From Urophycis tenuis (Eukaryota; Chordata; Actinopteri; Gadiformes; Phycidae): a stretch of DNA of 64,000 nt. The stretch's first letter is position 1; the number at the start of each line of letters is the position of its first letter. Shown one piece after another: positions 46,423 to 58,694 of the stretch. Location of the stretch: contig JAXIVH010000131.1 in NCBI GenBank assembly GCA_036785325.1, positions 259,650 through 323,649 on the forward strand, in the 5' to 3' direction. A program made the position numbers and the translations under genes. A model generated the notes under the pieces. It was not told where the DNA came from. It ran no database searches and saw only the letters and a program-made list of their open reading frames with translations.

Positions 46423-47285
46423 CTTCCAATCTGATTAACATCAGAAGCACAATTAAGAGATAAGCGGCAGAGAAAGCCGACATAATGGGACTGCGGAACG
46501 CCATCGGTAATAACAATTAAGAACACCACCCCCGCGCACCTCTTGGATGAGAATGGGTGTCATGGCGAGGGAACAGATTTTAAGCGCCAACGGACTGTTT
46601 GCCAATTCCTGTAATTACTTCCTCGTTGGGTCTATTACTATTTTGCCGCGGGTCACAAGGTGAGTGGGACGGCGGCCGCGTCGCGGGGCCGATGCGCAGG
46701 CGAGGCTGTTAAGTCCCGGCGCCGTATGCCAGCCCGCTGAAACGCTGAGTCACTCCCAAGGAGAAAGAGAGCCGGAAGTAAATATTTAAATAAATGATCT
46801 CCTATCGGGTTTTTGTTCCCCCCCCCCCCCCTTCAACGCTGCGGGTCGTCATTTCAACGCTGTCGACAGCACCTGGCACAGGTAGACTATCGTGTCGGAT
46901 TAGGACATTGGAGGCTCTAAACTCAAAACCCTTGAGGGGGGGGGGGGGGTGGTTCGTGAGAACAGTTGTTTTTTTGACGCGTCGTCGTGCGAGAGATTCA
47001 CGCACGGGAATCACATCCTCCGGTGTGGGCAGACCATGGCTGAGGTTGGGGTTTTTCTGGGTGTATTTCAGGATGGGATGGACAGACCGGGTGGAAAGCT
47101 ACATTGCATGGCGTGCCACCAGATGATTATGATGAGGAGTAATATGGATGCGTACCCACCAAGAAACTTAATTAAAACAACTCCATTTATAATTGATTTG
47201 GGTTCTCCTGACCCAGAAGCCATAGAGAAGGCTAGCGACCTACACAAATATATAAAGCACATGGATCTGTCCATCCTTCCACATG
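46420..47285. other. No gene; CpG patch and homopolymers
   Basis: CpG-rich at 46650-46745, C run at 46818-46831, G run at 46936-46949. An open frame at 46949-47285 runs into the CA tract; see the rejected list. Confidence 0.4.

Positions 47286-47286
<1 letters not shown>

Positions 47287-47351
<65 letters not shown>
47287..47351. repeat. (CA)n microsatellite
   Basis: Pure CA, 65 bp. Confidence 0.97.
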
Positions 47352-47353
<2 letters not shown>

Positions 47354-48220
47354 CGCACACGCAACGCAGCATGTGTGTATGTACGTCAAACATACGTAGG
47401 CAAAACTTTGACTGCGAGTTGTTGTTGTTTAAACTTATCAGAACGAGGAGGTGGGCAACACATCGCTTAGAGATCAACTCCTCGTGTTCATTTTGCATCG
47501 ACTTTATAAGCATCTTGTGAAAATGAACCCACTAATTAGGTTTTAGACTCGACTTACTGGGAGTGGAAGAAGTAATTAATTCTTAACCAACTGACAACGC
47601 CAGTAGTTTGTATGAGTGCGTCTTCCCTAAGCAGATTGCGCTGCTTTAGCTGGGATTACGTTGCCCGATTGGGCCTCGCCGAGTGCCATCACCCCCCCCC
47701 CCCCCACCGACCCCCCCAAACACTACAACAGAGGAACACGCTCAGCATTAGGCCATCACGCTTGATGGTGTCGACGCGGTCCGCCATCGCTCCGCGTTCC
47801 GCGCTTCCTTCCATTGCAACGAGATACCGCGCTATTAGCATAATAATTACAACCCTCGTAAGCTAAATAAAGAAGTGTCATCGTGTGAAAGAAAATCCGG
47901 CGGGGGAAAATCTTCAAAAGGAGAAGCTGTCTCTTTGAAGGTGTCACCGGTGGCTTCAAAGCCCAACCTTCCCATGTGTCCCGGCAGACCGAGGGCTCGT
48001 GAGCCCGCCGCGAGTTGTGTTTCCGGGGCTAGCTGTGCTGAAATACGTGCCCCCCCCCCCCCACCCCCTTTGCCCTCCCTCGCTCCCACCTTTTTACGGC
48101 CCTCGCGGTGTAACTAATTCCGCTGGTAAACAGATGCTTTTGAGCACAGTTGATCTCTTACGTTTTGTGCGGTTCCATCGTTGCTCGTTTAGGATACTTA
48201 TTGATTTATTTAAGGCGGAG
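47352..48220. other. No recognisable gene; poly-C tracts
   Basis: C runs at 47692-47705 and 48050-48062. No exon recognised. Confidence 0.4.
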
Positions 48221-48221
48221 A

Positions 48222-48400
48222 CACTCTAGTGTTCCAGCGCGTTCCGACTCCCGGCGGGTAGGTTCTGGGTTTCGGTACCCCGGCGTCGGTGCCTCCCCTA
48301 ACCGGGCGCCACGCCCTGATCCCCTTGGACCTGCTCCTTAATGACCTGTCTCTGAGTTACACCATAAGACCCCTGTAGATAAAAGCGTTTGGTAAATAAC
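48222..48400 (+). mobile_element. Degenerate SINE with L2-type tail
   Basis: The end tgtagataaaagcgtttggt followed by AAATAAC resembles the fish SINE/L2 terminal block (see 13599-13630). gttctgggtttcggtacccc near 48259 is a possible decayed B box. The left end is not defined. Confidence 0.4.
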
Positions 48401-48800
48401 ACAGTGATGAATGGAATGATCTCGATGAGCTGTCTGAGTGAGCCGACATTTCAATCACGATCTGATTGGATGTCATGTGAGAAGAAGAGAGAGAGAGCGA
48501 GGTCCCACTGGGACGCGTGTCGAGCACTTTGATGTTTCCATCTGCCGAGGAGGGCTCCAGATAAGAGGAACCGAGGAGAGCAGATAAAAACGTCATGTCA
48601 GAGCATTAGACAAGAGTCCACGAACCGGCACAGGGTGAACGTTCCCGCTTCAAAGAGTTCGCGGAGATGCTCACAAAACCCCAGATGCAGGAATGCCTGC
48701 CGCAGTAAACACTGTTTTTTTCTTTTCTTCCAGTCATGCTGTATTCTGTTGTAATGGTTTATCTTCACTGTAACTTGTTTTAATTTTTTTTCGTACTTTA
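48401..48800. other. No recognisable gene
   Basis: Unique sequence, becoming T-rich towards the minisatellite. Confidence 0.4.
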
Positions 48801-49360
48801 TTTTGTATTTTGCTGTACTTTGTATGGCTGTGTTTTCTCTGTTCAACTGTGTTTTGCTGTACTTTGTATGGCTGCGTTTTCTCTGTTCTACTGTGTATGG
48901 CTGTGTTTTCTCTGTTCTACTGTGTATGGCTGTGTTTTCTCTGTTCTACTGTGTTTTACCGTACTTTGTATGGCTGTGTTTTCTCTGTTCTGTGTTCTGC
49001 TGTACTTTGTATGGCTGTGTTTTCTCTGTTCTACTGTGTATGGCTGTGTTTTCTCTGTTCTACTGTGTATGGCTGTGTTTTCTCTGTTCAACTGTGTTTT
49101 GCTGTACTTTGTATGGCTGCGTTTTCTCTGTTCTACTGTGTATGGCTGTGTTTTCTCTGTTCTACTGTGTATGGCTGTGTTTTCTCTGTTCTACTGTGTT
49201 TTCTCTGTTCTACTGTGTTTTACCGTACTTTGTATGGCTGTGTTTTCTCTGTTCTACTGTGTTTTGCTGTACTTTGTATGGCTGTGTTTTCTCTGTTCTG
49301 TATTTTGCTGTACTTTGTATGGCTGTGTTTTCTCTGTTCTACTGTGTTTCTCTGTACGTA
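48801..49360. repeat. 29/44-bp minisatellite with 245-bp higher-order period
   Basis: About 14 units, all containing atggctgtgttttctctgtt. Short units are 29 bases and long units carry a 15-base extension (gtgttttgctgtactttg). Variants appear in the same order twice: gttcaactg (48841, 49086), ctgcg, a plain unit, then a taccg unit (48957, 49221). So four or more units were duplicated as a block of about 245 bases, the second with an extra 19-base stutter. All three plus frames stay open (to 240 codons) because the units lack stops and each shifts the frame; these are not genes. Confidence 0.95.
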
Positions 49361-50510
49361 GCCATGCACTGCATCTGGGGACTGAACTTTGTTGCATTTT
49401 TTTGAGCTGTACGTACAAAGACAAATGGGAAACCAGCGGCAGCAACCCAAGCAGCGAAATAACGGATGCTCAGTTGTGCACATTAAAAAACAGAAAACCC
49501 AATCAAGACAAACAGACTGTCGGACCACCTTCGAACCAATGAGAGAGGGGAACAATTAGTTTTCTTGTCGTTGTTGTGTTTTTCCTCCTCCAGAGCGATG
49601 TGTAACGCTGTCTCCCGGGCAGGTATTTATTAAACAATGATTGATAGTTTAAACGGCGCCCAGAAATAAACCTTGAATGGTTCTCTCACTTGAAGGACCC
49701 TCCACACACAATTAATGCACCGTTCCGCACTTTGTCAGGGACGAGAGCGTTTAAAGGGGCCTTCCTTTTTCATACGATAAAAAACGAGCGACAACCGAAA
49801 CCATGAAAGTAAACTGGGGTGTACAACCACGGGATGTAATCAAGCTAGCCTCTAGGATGAAAGCTTTGTTCGCTAAACTTTGGGAAATACAAACTTTGGA
49901 GAATATAGTTCTTCCTCACTACAACCACCACAGATAATAAATTTGTTATGGTCAAATTTTACGCTCTTTTTTTGCACTCTGTTTATCTCCCTTTAGCTCG
50001 TTAATATTCATGAGAATCCTCTTAAATACAGCTTAATTCCCCTAAATAACAGGAGATATGCTCACAACAGACACACAGCCCCCAACTCAAATACATTAAA
50101 TCTATTATAATATACTGCCATATTATCTTGAATATGTAAATGTTTTCTCCTCTTTTCAAAGAAACACAAAACAGATTTATACAGACTCTACACTTGCTGT
50201 ATTTTCCTCAACCAAATGGTTGATGGGTCAACAGGGGGCTATTAGAGTTTCAAATGTAGGATATTTTTGAATTATATGAAGAAAAGAAAATAGTTTGTTG
50301 AAAATTTCAAATGAATTAAAAAAAAACAACAATCCCATTTGAGGTAATACACATCAATACAGACCCAACAATCCCGCCATGGACTGCAGCTCTGGTATCA
50401 TCCAGTCCCATCTGTGACTTACAGGATCGATCGCCTGGTGTATCCACTACTTAACACCCTCTCGCTCAGCCACTGATCACCACAGGCCAGGATGCATTGC
50501 TGGTATTTCA
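49361..50510. other. No gene; possible non-coding island near 49600-49760
   Basis: The patch around 49620-49740 is repeat-free with ATTGATAG, AAATAAACC and AATTAATGC words. Otherwise AT-rich sequence. Confidence 0.3.
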
Positions 50511-50511
50511 A

Positions 50512-50691
<180 letters not shown>

Positions 50692-51517
50692 TCATCGTTC
50701 TCAACTAAACCACTAGAGCTTCATCCCTCTATCACTCTTGAGCTTTTTACTAGCAGTTGGCTTTTGCTCATGCTTTGGATGTGTTTTGACACACTGGATT
50801 TGACCTTGAGAAAACCATATGTGCAGAGAAAAAAAAAAAAATCACATTATGAAATATGTTGCCCATTCTAGACATAGGCTACTTCCACTCATATTGAATG
50901 TAAAACAAGCACAGACAAAAAGAAAAAAACTGTAAAAAACGAAAGGCCCGGGTTATTAAATCTGAATTCCACAAAGAGGCAATCTCCTACATTACCCAGA
51001 TAAGTCATTACAATCCCTCCCTCCTCCCCTATCCCTCCAAGATGTTACTTCAACCCAGAGCATGATGGGAACGGAATGGCGGTCTATGATTACAGGGGGG
51101 GGGAGCAGGGGGTCTCCAGCCAAATCCCTGAACCAATATCACCCTTTAATTTCATATGTTTGGAGATGTGATGTCCAACCGCCCAACCACCGCAGGGGAG
51201 TGTGTGTGTGGGGGGTTGGCTGATAACTTCCGCCCCCTGTAGATGATTTTAATCTAAATCATCGCATTGGATTGAAGTGTGAGCAGAATATTGCTCAGGT
51301 TGGAGAAAGTGCCGGTGAGTATTTCAATGGATAAATTTGAGAATCTTGTTTTATACGGTCACTACCTTAGTATCGAGGGGGACAGAAAATGCACCTATTT
51401 CTGTTTGTTTTGGAAAAAAGGTAGGTCATATGTAACTTGAATTGAGTTGTTTTAGCATTCAGACGTTTTGGGAATTCAAAGATAGTCAAAGATCATCAAA
51501 AACTGCTTTCTTGTCAT
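50692..51517. other. No recognisable gene
   Basis: AT-rich with A runs and a G run near 51099. Confidence 0.4.
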
Positions 51518-51880
51518 TTAAAGCGGCTGTATGTAAGATTTGCCAGTTGTGAAGAGAGGGCAGCAAAAAAAGCATGATTTTTAATCTAAACCCCAAAAGA
51601 AACGTCAGCTCATTCTCTGCTCCTCCATCCTTACGTTTCTGCACGTTTGAGAAGTGTTGCATTCACACACCTGTGATTGACAGGGGAGACGGATTCCCCA
51701 CACCAATCAGGGAAGAGATGACCTGATTGGCCAGCGTGTGCCGGGAGCGGTCTGAAATCTAATTTGGCTTTGACATTCTCACAGCGCATTTCACTCACTA
51801 ATAGCCGACGGATGGCAGTGCCGTTTCAAACAAATTACATTAAAATAATGGCTCTTAAATCTTACCTACAGCACCTTTAA
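51518..51880. mobile_element. TTAA-flanked MITE (copy B, well preserved ends)
   Basis: Starts TTAAAGCGGCTGTATGTAAG and, read from the other strand, its far end starts TTAAAGGTGCTGTAGGTAAG: terminal inverted repeats of about 24 bases with three mismatches, each beginning at TTAA. Length 363 bases, no reading frame. The core matches the diverged copy at 4405-4732. TTAA target choice is typical of piggyBac transposons, so a piggyBac-type non-autonomous element is the best guess. TTAA could instead be part of the repeat itself. Confidence 0.75.
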
Positions 51881-52490
51881 CCATATTATTAAACCATCAA
51901 CATAATATAATAAGGACATTAGTATGCTTTTGAAAAATTGTCACTCATTAATGGCAACCTCTAATAGACAAAACACACAGACGTGTCGTCAGAAGAGCTC
52001 ATATCCTGATAATCCCACTTACTTCCTATTCAGAGCTGAGTGGCCTTATGGTTCACATAGCACAGGTCTCGCTTTGTCTCTGTGAGCAGCTAGGGTAGCA
52101 CGCTGAATGAGAAAATCCTTTCATTGCTGTCTCTTGTGACCTTCATGTAAAGGATGAAAATGTTAAGGAGGGCGGTGGGTGGTAGGGGGGGGGGGGGGGG
52201 TATGGACATCATATAATTTCTCTTAGGATGCAAAAACAATAGAACCAAACGCCTTCCTGTCTTCTCCCTCCCTCTATCCCTCTTTCTCTATCCCTCTCCC
52301 TCTCAATTCAAGTTGTTATTGCATTAATGCTTTATTTTCACAAAAAAACATTTTTATATTGCCATAGCATATTGGAAACATAATAGCAACTGTTTGAAAT
52401 GTTAGTAAGCGACAAAGTAAAAACAATTATAAAAAAGTATAATTCAGCATATATCTAGAGCTCCAATTCTGCTCCAATCTCAATATTCTA
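51881..52490. other. No recognisable gene; G run and CT-rich patch
   Basis: G run at 52185-52200 and CCCTCTATCC-like words at 52263-52302. Confidence 0.4.
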
Positions 52491-52533
52491 CCCCCCCCCC
52501 CCCATACACACACACATACACACACACACACAC
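52491..52533. repeat. Poly-C then (CA)n
   Basis: 13 C followed by CA units. Confidence 0.93.
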
Positions 52534-53345
52534 AAAATGCAGTTAACGTTAATTTGATTTGTGATGTGATGTTTTCAGTAAGACCTTTTTTCCTTATTAA
52601 TGTTTGTACTGATTGTAGTCTAATCACATTTAGTTTTAGTTTTCTTGGAACTTAAAATGAGGGGGTTTGTCATTACTGATAACAATGCAGCACAATCATT
52701 CATCCAATCATGATCCTTTCATTTGTGAGCTTGACCATACATAACAGCTGAGTCCTTGAAACAAGGTTACAGTTGAGGCCTGGTGAGGTCAGTATAGGAG
52801 AGCAAGCTCTGATTAACATTGTGTACATACTTCTCCAGGAAATGCCTGTGAACTCCACTAGTTGTGTCACTATATAAGTGAATGGCAGCGACCCAATGTC
52901 ATAATAGAATTCTTGAATTGTTTTAATTCGTTTAAGATATTTATTCACTTTAGCAAAATGTTACCGCAAATAACATTTCATTGTTGTTGTTTTTTTCAAT
53001 TTACCCCGTCAAAATCTGCACAAAATAACAGCGACCCATTTACCAATTTTCAAATCACCGCAGTCGCAGCAATGGTGGCACTTCTATTAAAAAATATGCA
53101 ATGCAAAGTCAGTGACATTTGTAAACAAAGAACATGAAACGGAATCCCAGCGCCACAGAAGGAACATTCTGCTGTGCAGATATCAGCCCGCCAGACTCCT
53201 TCAACTGCACAGGAGCACGCATTTCAGCTGTTGCTGGTGATAAGCTATTTAAAAGAGCATCCAGAACACCTTGTGTGTCGATAAATAACCGCGTGGATTC
53301 ACAAACACACAGATGGGACAAAAGGGCTTCCTATGAAAGCTGCTA
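52534..53345. other. No recognisable gene
   Basis: AT-rich unique sequence. Confidence 0.4.
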
Positions 53346-53349
53346 GGGG

Positions 53350-53408
53350 TGAGGAGGAGGAGGAGGAGGACGGCGATGGGGGAGGAGACGGGGGGGGGGG
53401 GGGGGGGG
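53350..53408. repeat. (GGA)n and poly-G
   Basis: GGA units at 53351-53370 and about 19 G at 53390-53408. Confidence 0.9.
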
Positions 53409-53568
53409 TGGATGAAGGTGGTGGTGTGAACAATCAGAGAAGCTTTTAATAATAAAGTAGCAATCTCTTTTGGTAACACTGAAGCTGGATCACATGCTAA
53501 CCACCGCTGCAAAAGGAATAGAGCCATGAATGAGGTGCCGGGCGAGTCAGGAGGTTGACTGAGCTAAA

Positions 53569-53702
53569 AGGGTGATCTCTTGTTATGATCACAGTCATTG
53601 GTACGTGGTAGATATAGTGTGTGTGTGTAGGGTGATCTCTTGTTATGATCAGTCATTGGTACGTGGTAGATATAGTGTGTGTGTGTATGTGTGTGTGTGT
53701 GT
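53569..53702. repeat. 60-bp tandem duplication with GT end
   Basis: agggtgatctcttgttatga starts at 53569 and again at 53629; each copy continues through ggtacgtggtagatatag and ends in (GT)n. The second copy lacks two bases (atcagtc for atcacagtc). Confidence 0.95.
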
Positions 53703-56443
53703 CTCGGGAGGGGGGTTAACAGCGTGAGTGGGAACACGTCAAGTGAATATACACATGCATGATCTGTAGGCAGCATTAAGGTCCGGAAATTAAACTATGT
53801 AAACGCAGACAGACGAGGACTACTCCACTGAGGAGGTGTAAACTTCCACGGAGTCCCAATTAGATTGTTACATACTCGGTTTTTACCACTTTCATGCGTA
53901 ACGAAAGGGAGCAGAGACAGTGATCATGAATCAAGTACATTTAGTTTCACTTTGGAACACGCTTGGCATTAGAGCCACTTCTCTTGTCTTTACAACACCC
54001 ACTCCCTTCTGACTTGTAATGACTGTGCTGCTAGTTTCATGTGCAACACTTTTTTCACCCCAGGCCATGTACCTTTCCATACTGACAAATGAGAGCTTGT
54101 CTCCTTTTTTCCTGCGATCAATCAGTGACGTGTACATACAGGGACAATTTGTGATGTAACAAATCGATTCAACCTGCAATGGATGAATTGCCATCATGGT
54201 AAAGGAAAATCTGAATTAAAATCAAATTGCTGGCATGTGTCAAGTACAGTTGTCAAATTAAGCTGATTCAGATTCTGAAATACTTGTCGGTTTTCCCAGT
54301 ATGAATAATTTAGTGGAACTACAAAAAAATACTGATGCCATTCTGTGCTGGTTCGTCTGTGTCAGTGCCGTGGACTGCCACTTCCGATGTCGAAGAGCTA
54401 CAACATTAGCTGGAGTTGAGGACAAACTTTAACAGAAAGCTTCTTGCAAATTCTTCCGCTGCCTCTCAGATACCCACATGCACGGTCTGTTTTGCATATG
54501 CATTATACGAGTTCAGCAATTCGTGGCGTCCTGCCGCGATTCACCGCCGGATCAGTCTGGGCTTCACGGCCCCGCTCGGCTTGATGCTGTGGACAAAACC
54601 GGGCTCAACCTTTCACTGTCAGCTGGATACGCCACCGTAAAATATGGCCTCCTGCGGATCAAAGCCAAAATATCTTTGTTTACTTAACCTTGTGGGCATT
54701 TCCCACATCCCAGCCCGTAGGTTGTGAGACGGTCCCTAATCCTGTTGTTTTGAATCGATGCCCCTTTACATTGGGAAGTCGATATTTTATTCAGACTGAG
54801 GCAAACTTTGCAGAAGTTTGAATGGTCATGTTTGAGAATAGCCAATTCAATAGGAGCCCAGAAATGTTCTGAAACACACATGTAGAGATACTGTAAGCCT
54901 CAAGCTAATTTCTTGTTGTCGTCTTTGGAGAGGCTGTGGCGGGTAAACAGTCTAGGTCGGAATAGCCTGCGTATGCGCCATACGGGCGGAGATTCCTGTC
55001 ATATGTTCGACTCGCTGACAGCAGATATACCAGATGAATAAAGTCGGGTGTGTTGGGTGTTTGTACACAGATCAATGCAACACATGTCAGCAGACAGACG
55101 CACTTTTAAGAGCAATGATGGAACCATGTTCTACACCGAATCAGATTAAAACACATTTTTAAGTACTATCAAATTTCATTTTCATAAAATACAGAAACAT
55201 GGGCATTTTTCAACATACTCCCTGAACTAACCTCTGGTTGAATCTTCAGCATTATAATTGGCCACGTCAACTGGGTAAACCAGGAAGCATCTTCAGCTCA
55301 CGCTGAATGACCTGGCCATGTAAACGATTGACATTCACACAGATTCTGAACGAACTGCACCATCAGATGAAGATGTTTCGAGCTTAGAGGGGAACATATC
55401 GACATGTCTAAATGGTAAGGTTAGCTCCTGTGATCTATATAGGTCAGATGGAAAAAGACGTACCGCTTTTCTCCATGCTAATCAATACTGCCCTGCTCTT
55501 GTTTTTTTTTTTCCCCCTCCAATGTTTATCATAATCACATAATAGGATTGGTAGTTTGTGGGAAGTAGATTATGGAGGTTACAGTTTGTGAAGGCCACAT
55601 TAGTGCATTAATGATCCAACCGGATTGATTTCCAAAGATGGATGACAGACAATAGGTAATAAGTCTCAAGAGTGACCATTTGCATTCAATATGACTCCCC
55701 ACGCTGTCAGCTATAAATTTAAAATGCCGGCCGGACGGCATTAAAAACACATGCATTCATACCCATCATGTCCCAGACATGGATCAATCGGTCTCACTGT
55801 GCAATTCCCAATAGAGCCTCGTCTTGGTTCCTTGATCCATGGCCGGCCCCTCCTCACCAATATTGGTCAGTATTCGTACCGTAATGAGGATTGTTGATAG
55901 AGGCAACACCAGCCACAACAACGCAACGATGACGCAAGTTGTTTCGCCTTATTGTCGTATTGTTCTGTGACATACAGACAGACTTTATGACAAATGGGCA
56001 TGAAGAAGACAACTTCTTGCTAATTAACATTTGCTGCTCGATGTAGAGAGGGGGAGAGCCATGCGTAAGTACGCTCATTTTCTTGTTAGTCACGCAAGTG
56101 TGGATTGTTAATGCTCTTTCAGTGGCAGCCATGTCTAATGATGCAAAGGCTATGATTCCATTTGGGTGATCAATAGCTGAATTAATTGCGCTTGTGTAGA
56201 TAGCGTCCATTACTGTTAAACATGTTTGTTTTGAATCCTACTGGGACTTTGCCTACTTTGCCTGTCAAATCAATGGTAAAGGAAATACAACACATACTGT
56301 ATTTACAATGAGTTGAACCTTATTATAAACATTTTTGTATTGACGGATGAATAAACAGGTTTATATGTTCAGCAGATATTTTATTGTGAGGCAATTAATC
56401 CATCCTGATGTATAGGGATATAATGATATTGATATTGCCAACT
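53703..56443. other. No recognisable gene
   Basis: Long AT-rich stretch with few repeats. Frames at 54416-54687 and 55854-56210 have no recognisable domain or convincing splice context. Confidence 0.45.
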
Positions 56444-56545
56444 AGTCTCGGGGATAGTTGGAAGGTTGAACCCCCAGTATATGCAACCCACCACTCTAGA
56501 CCACATTCTTGAACAAGATGCCTAACGCCTCTACCTGCTCCTCAA
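56444..56545 (+). mobile_element. SINE fragment beside the LTR element
   Basis: ggttgaacccccagta is B-box-like, and cttgaacaagatgcctaacg with ctacctgctcc resembles the conserved GAGCAAGGCACCTAACCCC/CTGCTCC body of a widespread fish SINE group. No complete ends are seen. Confidence 0.45.
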
Positions 56546-56586
56546 TGTCTAAAACTGTCTAAAAAGTGTCTCAAACTGTAAGTAGG

Positions 56587-56952
56587 CAGGTTTTGCAGTG
56601 TTTGACTCATACCCTGAATAATCTAATGAGATGGTTTTGTCCGGAAATGTTGCAGTTTTATTACAAAGTAAAATAAATACAAACAAAAGGATGCAATGGG
56701 ATGCAAAAGTGTTAAAGTCTATAAATTAGCACAACTGTGACACAACGTTAAGTGCAGGAGCAGTGCGTCTTAGGCGGGTAAGGTCAAGAACTGTATCCTG
56801 CGGCCTGCTCTCTTCCCGTCATGCGCAGTTGGCATCTCTTTATCCAATTCAATGTAGGTGGCACCATTCACCACCTAAAGAGGGCGCCAGCTCAGGTGCA
56901 GAAAACAAGAAAACAGTCCAATGCAAAAATAAACTTAAATGTGGCTCCTACA
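56587..56952 (-). repeat. 3' LTR of BEL/Pao element
   Basis: 56587-56773 matches 63741-63926 with four differences, including one single-base indel. The upper boundary is inferred: on the minus strand a purine run GGGGCCGGGG (polypurine tract-like) precedes TGTAGGAGCC at 56952, a normal LTR start. Length would be about 366 bases. The lower boundary lies within caggttttgcag at 56587; no clear target duplication can be tested because the other side is outside the window. Confidence 0.75.
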
Positions 56953-57138
56953 CCCCGGCCCCTAATTGTTCTCCAAGAATCAATTATTTTACAATATACA
57001 AAAAAGGAGCCAAGTATGGCAGTACCAATAAGGTAAGTATATATGTCAATCAAAGGTAAGTATGTAAATCAAATGAAATAACTAAAAAACACTACTTCCC
57101 TGTACAGTGTTATCAGGGATCATCATTGGGGTTTGTCA
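56953..57138 (-). other. 3' untranslated region of BEL/Pao element
   Basis: Between the integrase stop and the proposed polypurine tract (56953-56962). AT-rich, with a repeated tacttacctt word (minus strand) near 57030-57062. Confidence 0.6.
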
Positions 57139-57976
57139 TCAGGATTCATCGTCAGCCTCAAGGATCCGGCACAGCTTGGTAATGGGCCTCTCAAGGACTG
57201 ACATTTTGGTCTTCAACTTCACAGACCTGACCAGGCCTCTTGAATCTGATGTCATATCTAGGACTCTTCCTAGTGGCCAGGACCCTCGTGGAGCAGTGGG
57301 ATCGACCACCAGGACGACGTCTCCGATGTTGAAGTTCTTCTTCGTGCCTGTCCATTTCTGCCTTTCTTGGAGCAGGAGGAGGTATTCTTTCGTGCATCGA
57401 AGCCAGAAGAGATCCGCCATGTACTGGACCTGTTTCCGCTTGGCGTAGATGTCAGACTTCTGGAAGACTCCAGGGGGCAGAGTGGGCATGGTCTTCAACA
57501 AAAGGAGATGATTTGGAGTCAGCGGTTCCAGGTCATGGGGTTCTGAGGACACATTGGAGAGGGGGCGGCTGTTCAGGATGGCCTCCAACTCACAGAACAG
57601 GGTATGAAGGCCTTCATCGTCAGTGGTTTGTTGATGCAGAGTGGAGTTGAGCACCTGCCGGACGGATCGTATGAGCCTTTCCCAGACTCCGCCATGGTGT
57701 GATGCAGCTGGTGGGTTAAAACTCCATTCAATGCCATCAGGAAGCAGGGCGTCTTGAATCTTCTTCTGATTGAGAGATATCAGGGCCCTCTTCAGCTCTG
57801 CATGCGCACCCACCAGGTTTGTCCCATTGTCAGACCTGATGTACTTGACTTGGCCTCTCCTGCACACAAATCTCCTCAACGCATGAATACATGAGTCTGT
57901 GTCCAACGTATGAGCAATTTCCAAATGAATAGCTCTACTGGTCATACAAGTAAAGATTACTCCATACCTTTTGATG
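57139..57976 (-). pseudogene. pol: BEL/Pao integrase core and C-terminal DUF5641-like domain
   Basis: Downstream part of pol. Beginning near MTSRAIHLEIAHTLDTDSC, the 268-residue open piece holds the second and third catalytic acids of the integrase DDE triad: D39 in YIRSDNGTNL and E89 in SHHGGVWERLIRSVRQVL, with 49 residues between them. The C-terminal part (about residues 185-268) contains WTGTKKNFNIGDVVLVVD and RGSWPLGRVLD, characteristic of the DUF5641 region at the end of BEL/Pao integrases. The first catalytic acid lies on the preceding piece in another frame, so the frame changes at about 57975. In an active element integrase inserts the DNA copy into the chromosome. Residues are intact, but the polyprotein is not translatable as it stands. 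Confidence 0.9.
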
Positions 57977-58694
57977 GTGCCCTCCCTCGCCTCACCTCAA
58001 TTGGGCCGAAGTAGTCCAGTCCAACATTGGTAAAGGGTGGGAGGTCGGGTAGGATTCTTTCCAGCGGCAGGTCTGCCATTTTCTGCTGACCTACTTTGCC
58101 TTTCACACGGCGGCATGTGACACATTTGGAGAGCACCTTTCTAGCTAACGAGTTGCCCTTTTTTATCCAGTACTTCTTGTGGAGTTCTGAGAGCATGTGG
58201 TTTCTGCCACTGTGTCCATTGCATTCATGAATGTGTCGTAGCAACAGCACTGAGATATGTGAATCTGTGGGCAAGATGCAGGGGTGTTCATCGTCCTCTG
58301 GCATTGCGGATCGGTGCAGTCTGCCACCTACCCTCAGGAGGCCCTCATCCAGTACAGGATCGAGCCTGCAGAGCTTACTGCTGTTGGATACGCTGGGAGG
58401 GGTGAGCTGCAATGTTGACAATTCATTATAGAAAGCTTGGTTCTGACTGTACATGACAACTGCTCTTTCCGCATCCGCTAGATCTTTCACTGTTAGGTGC
58501 TGCTCAACGCAGGGCTTTACGTCTACCACCTTTTGGCTTGACTGCGACCTGTTCGAGTGGGTGAGTGGGGCGAGGTCTTTTCCTTTCATTTTCACCATCA
58601 AATTTCTCTTCAGCTTGAGGTACCAAGCTACAGCCTTTAAGAGGCTGATCCAGTTTGAGAAATGTGAAATGAGCTGGTTCTGAACACTGTAGTG
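57957..58694 (-). pseudogene. pol: BEL/Pao connection domain and N-terminal integrase (zinc-binding)
   Basis: This piece is open to a stop at 57957. It begins with a linker (AWYLKLKRNL region) and includes the integrase zinc-binding residues: H125 and H130 in HIHECNGHSGRNH, C160 and C163 in CVTC, numbered from the 214-residue part that starts at 58601. The first catalytic aspartate is D196 in NVGLDYFGP. It shares the frame used upstream for gag to RNase H but is separated from it by a short segment in another frame (about 58695-58925). The frame is lost again at the 57957 end. Known role of the domain: integrase multimerisation and DNA binding. Confidence 0.88.

Noticed and set aside
46949..47285. 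Open frame preceded by an acceptor-like tgtatttcag at 47062-47071, with a CMAC motif and acidic end
   Set aside because: It runs without a donor into a CA microsatellite, has ATG-rich low-complexity codons and matches no family I know. Worth a database search, but not supported.
48803..49542. Open frames of 183-240 codons in all three forward frames, rich in Cys, Phe and Val
   Set aside because: They are generated by a stop-free minisatellite whose units rotate the frame; the peptides repeat in all registers.
56763..57059. Plus-strand open frame over the 3' LTR
   Set aside because: Antisense to the element and confined to LTR and UTR sequence.
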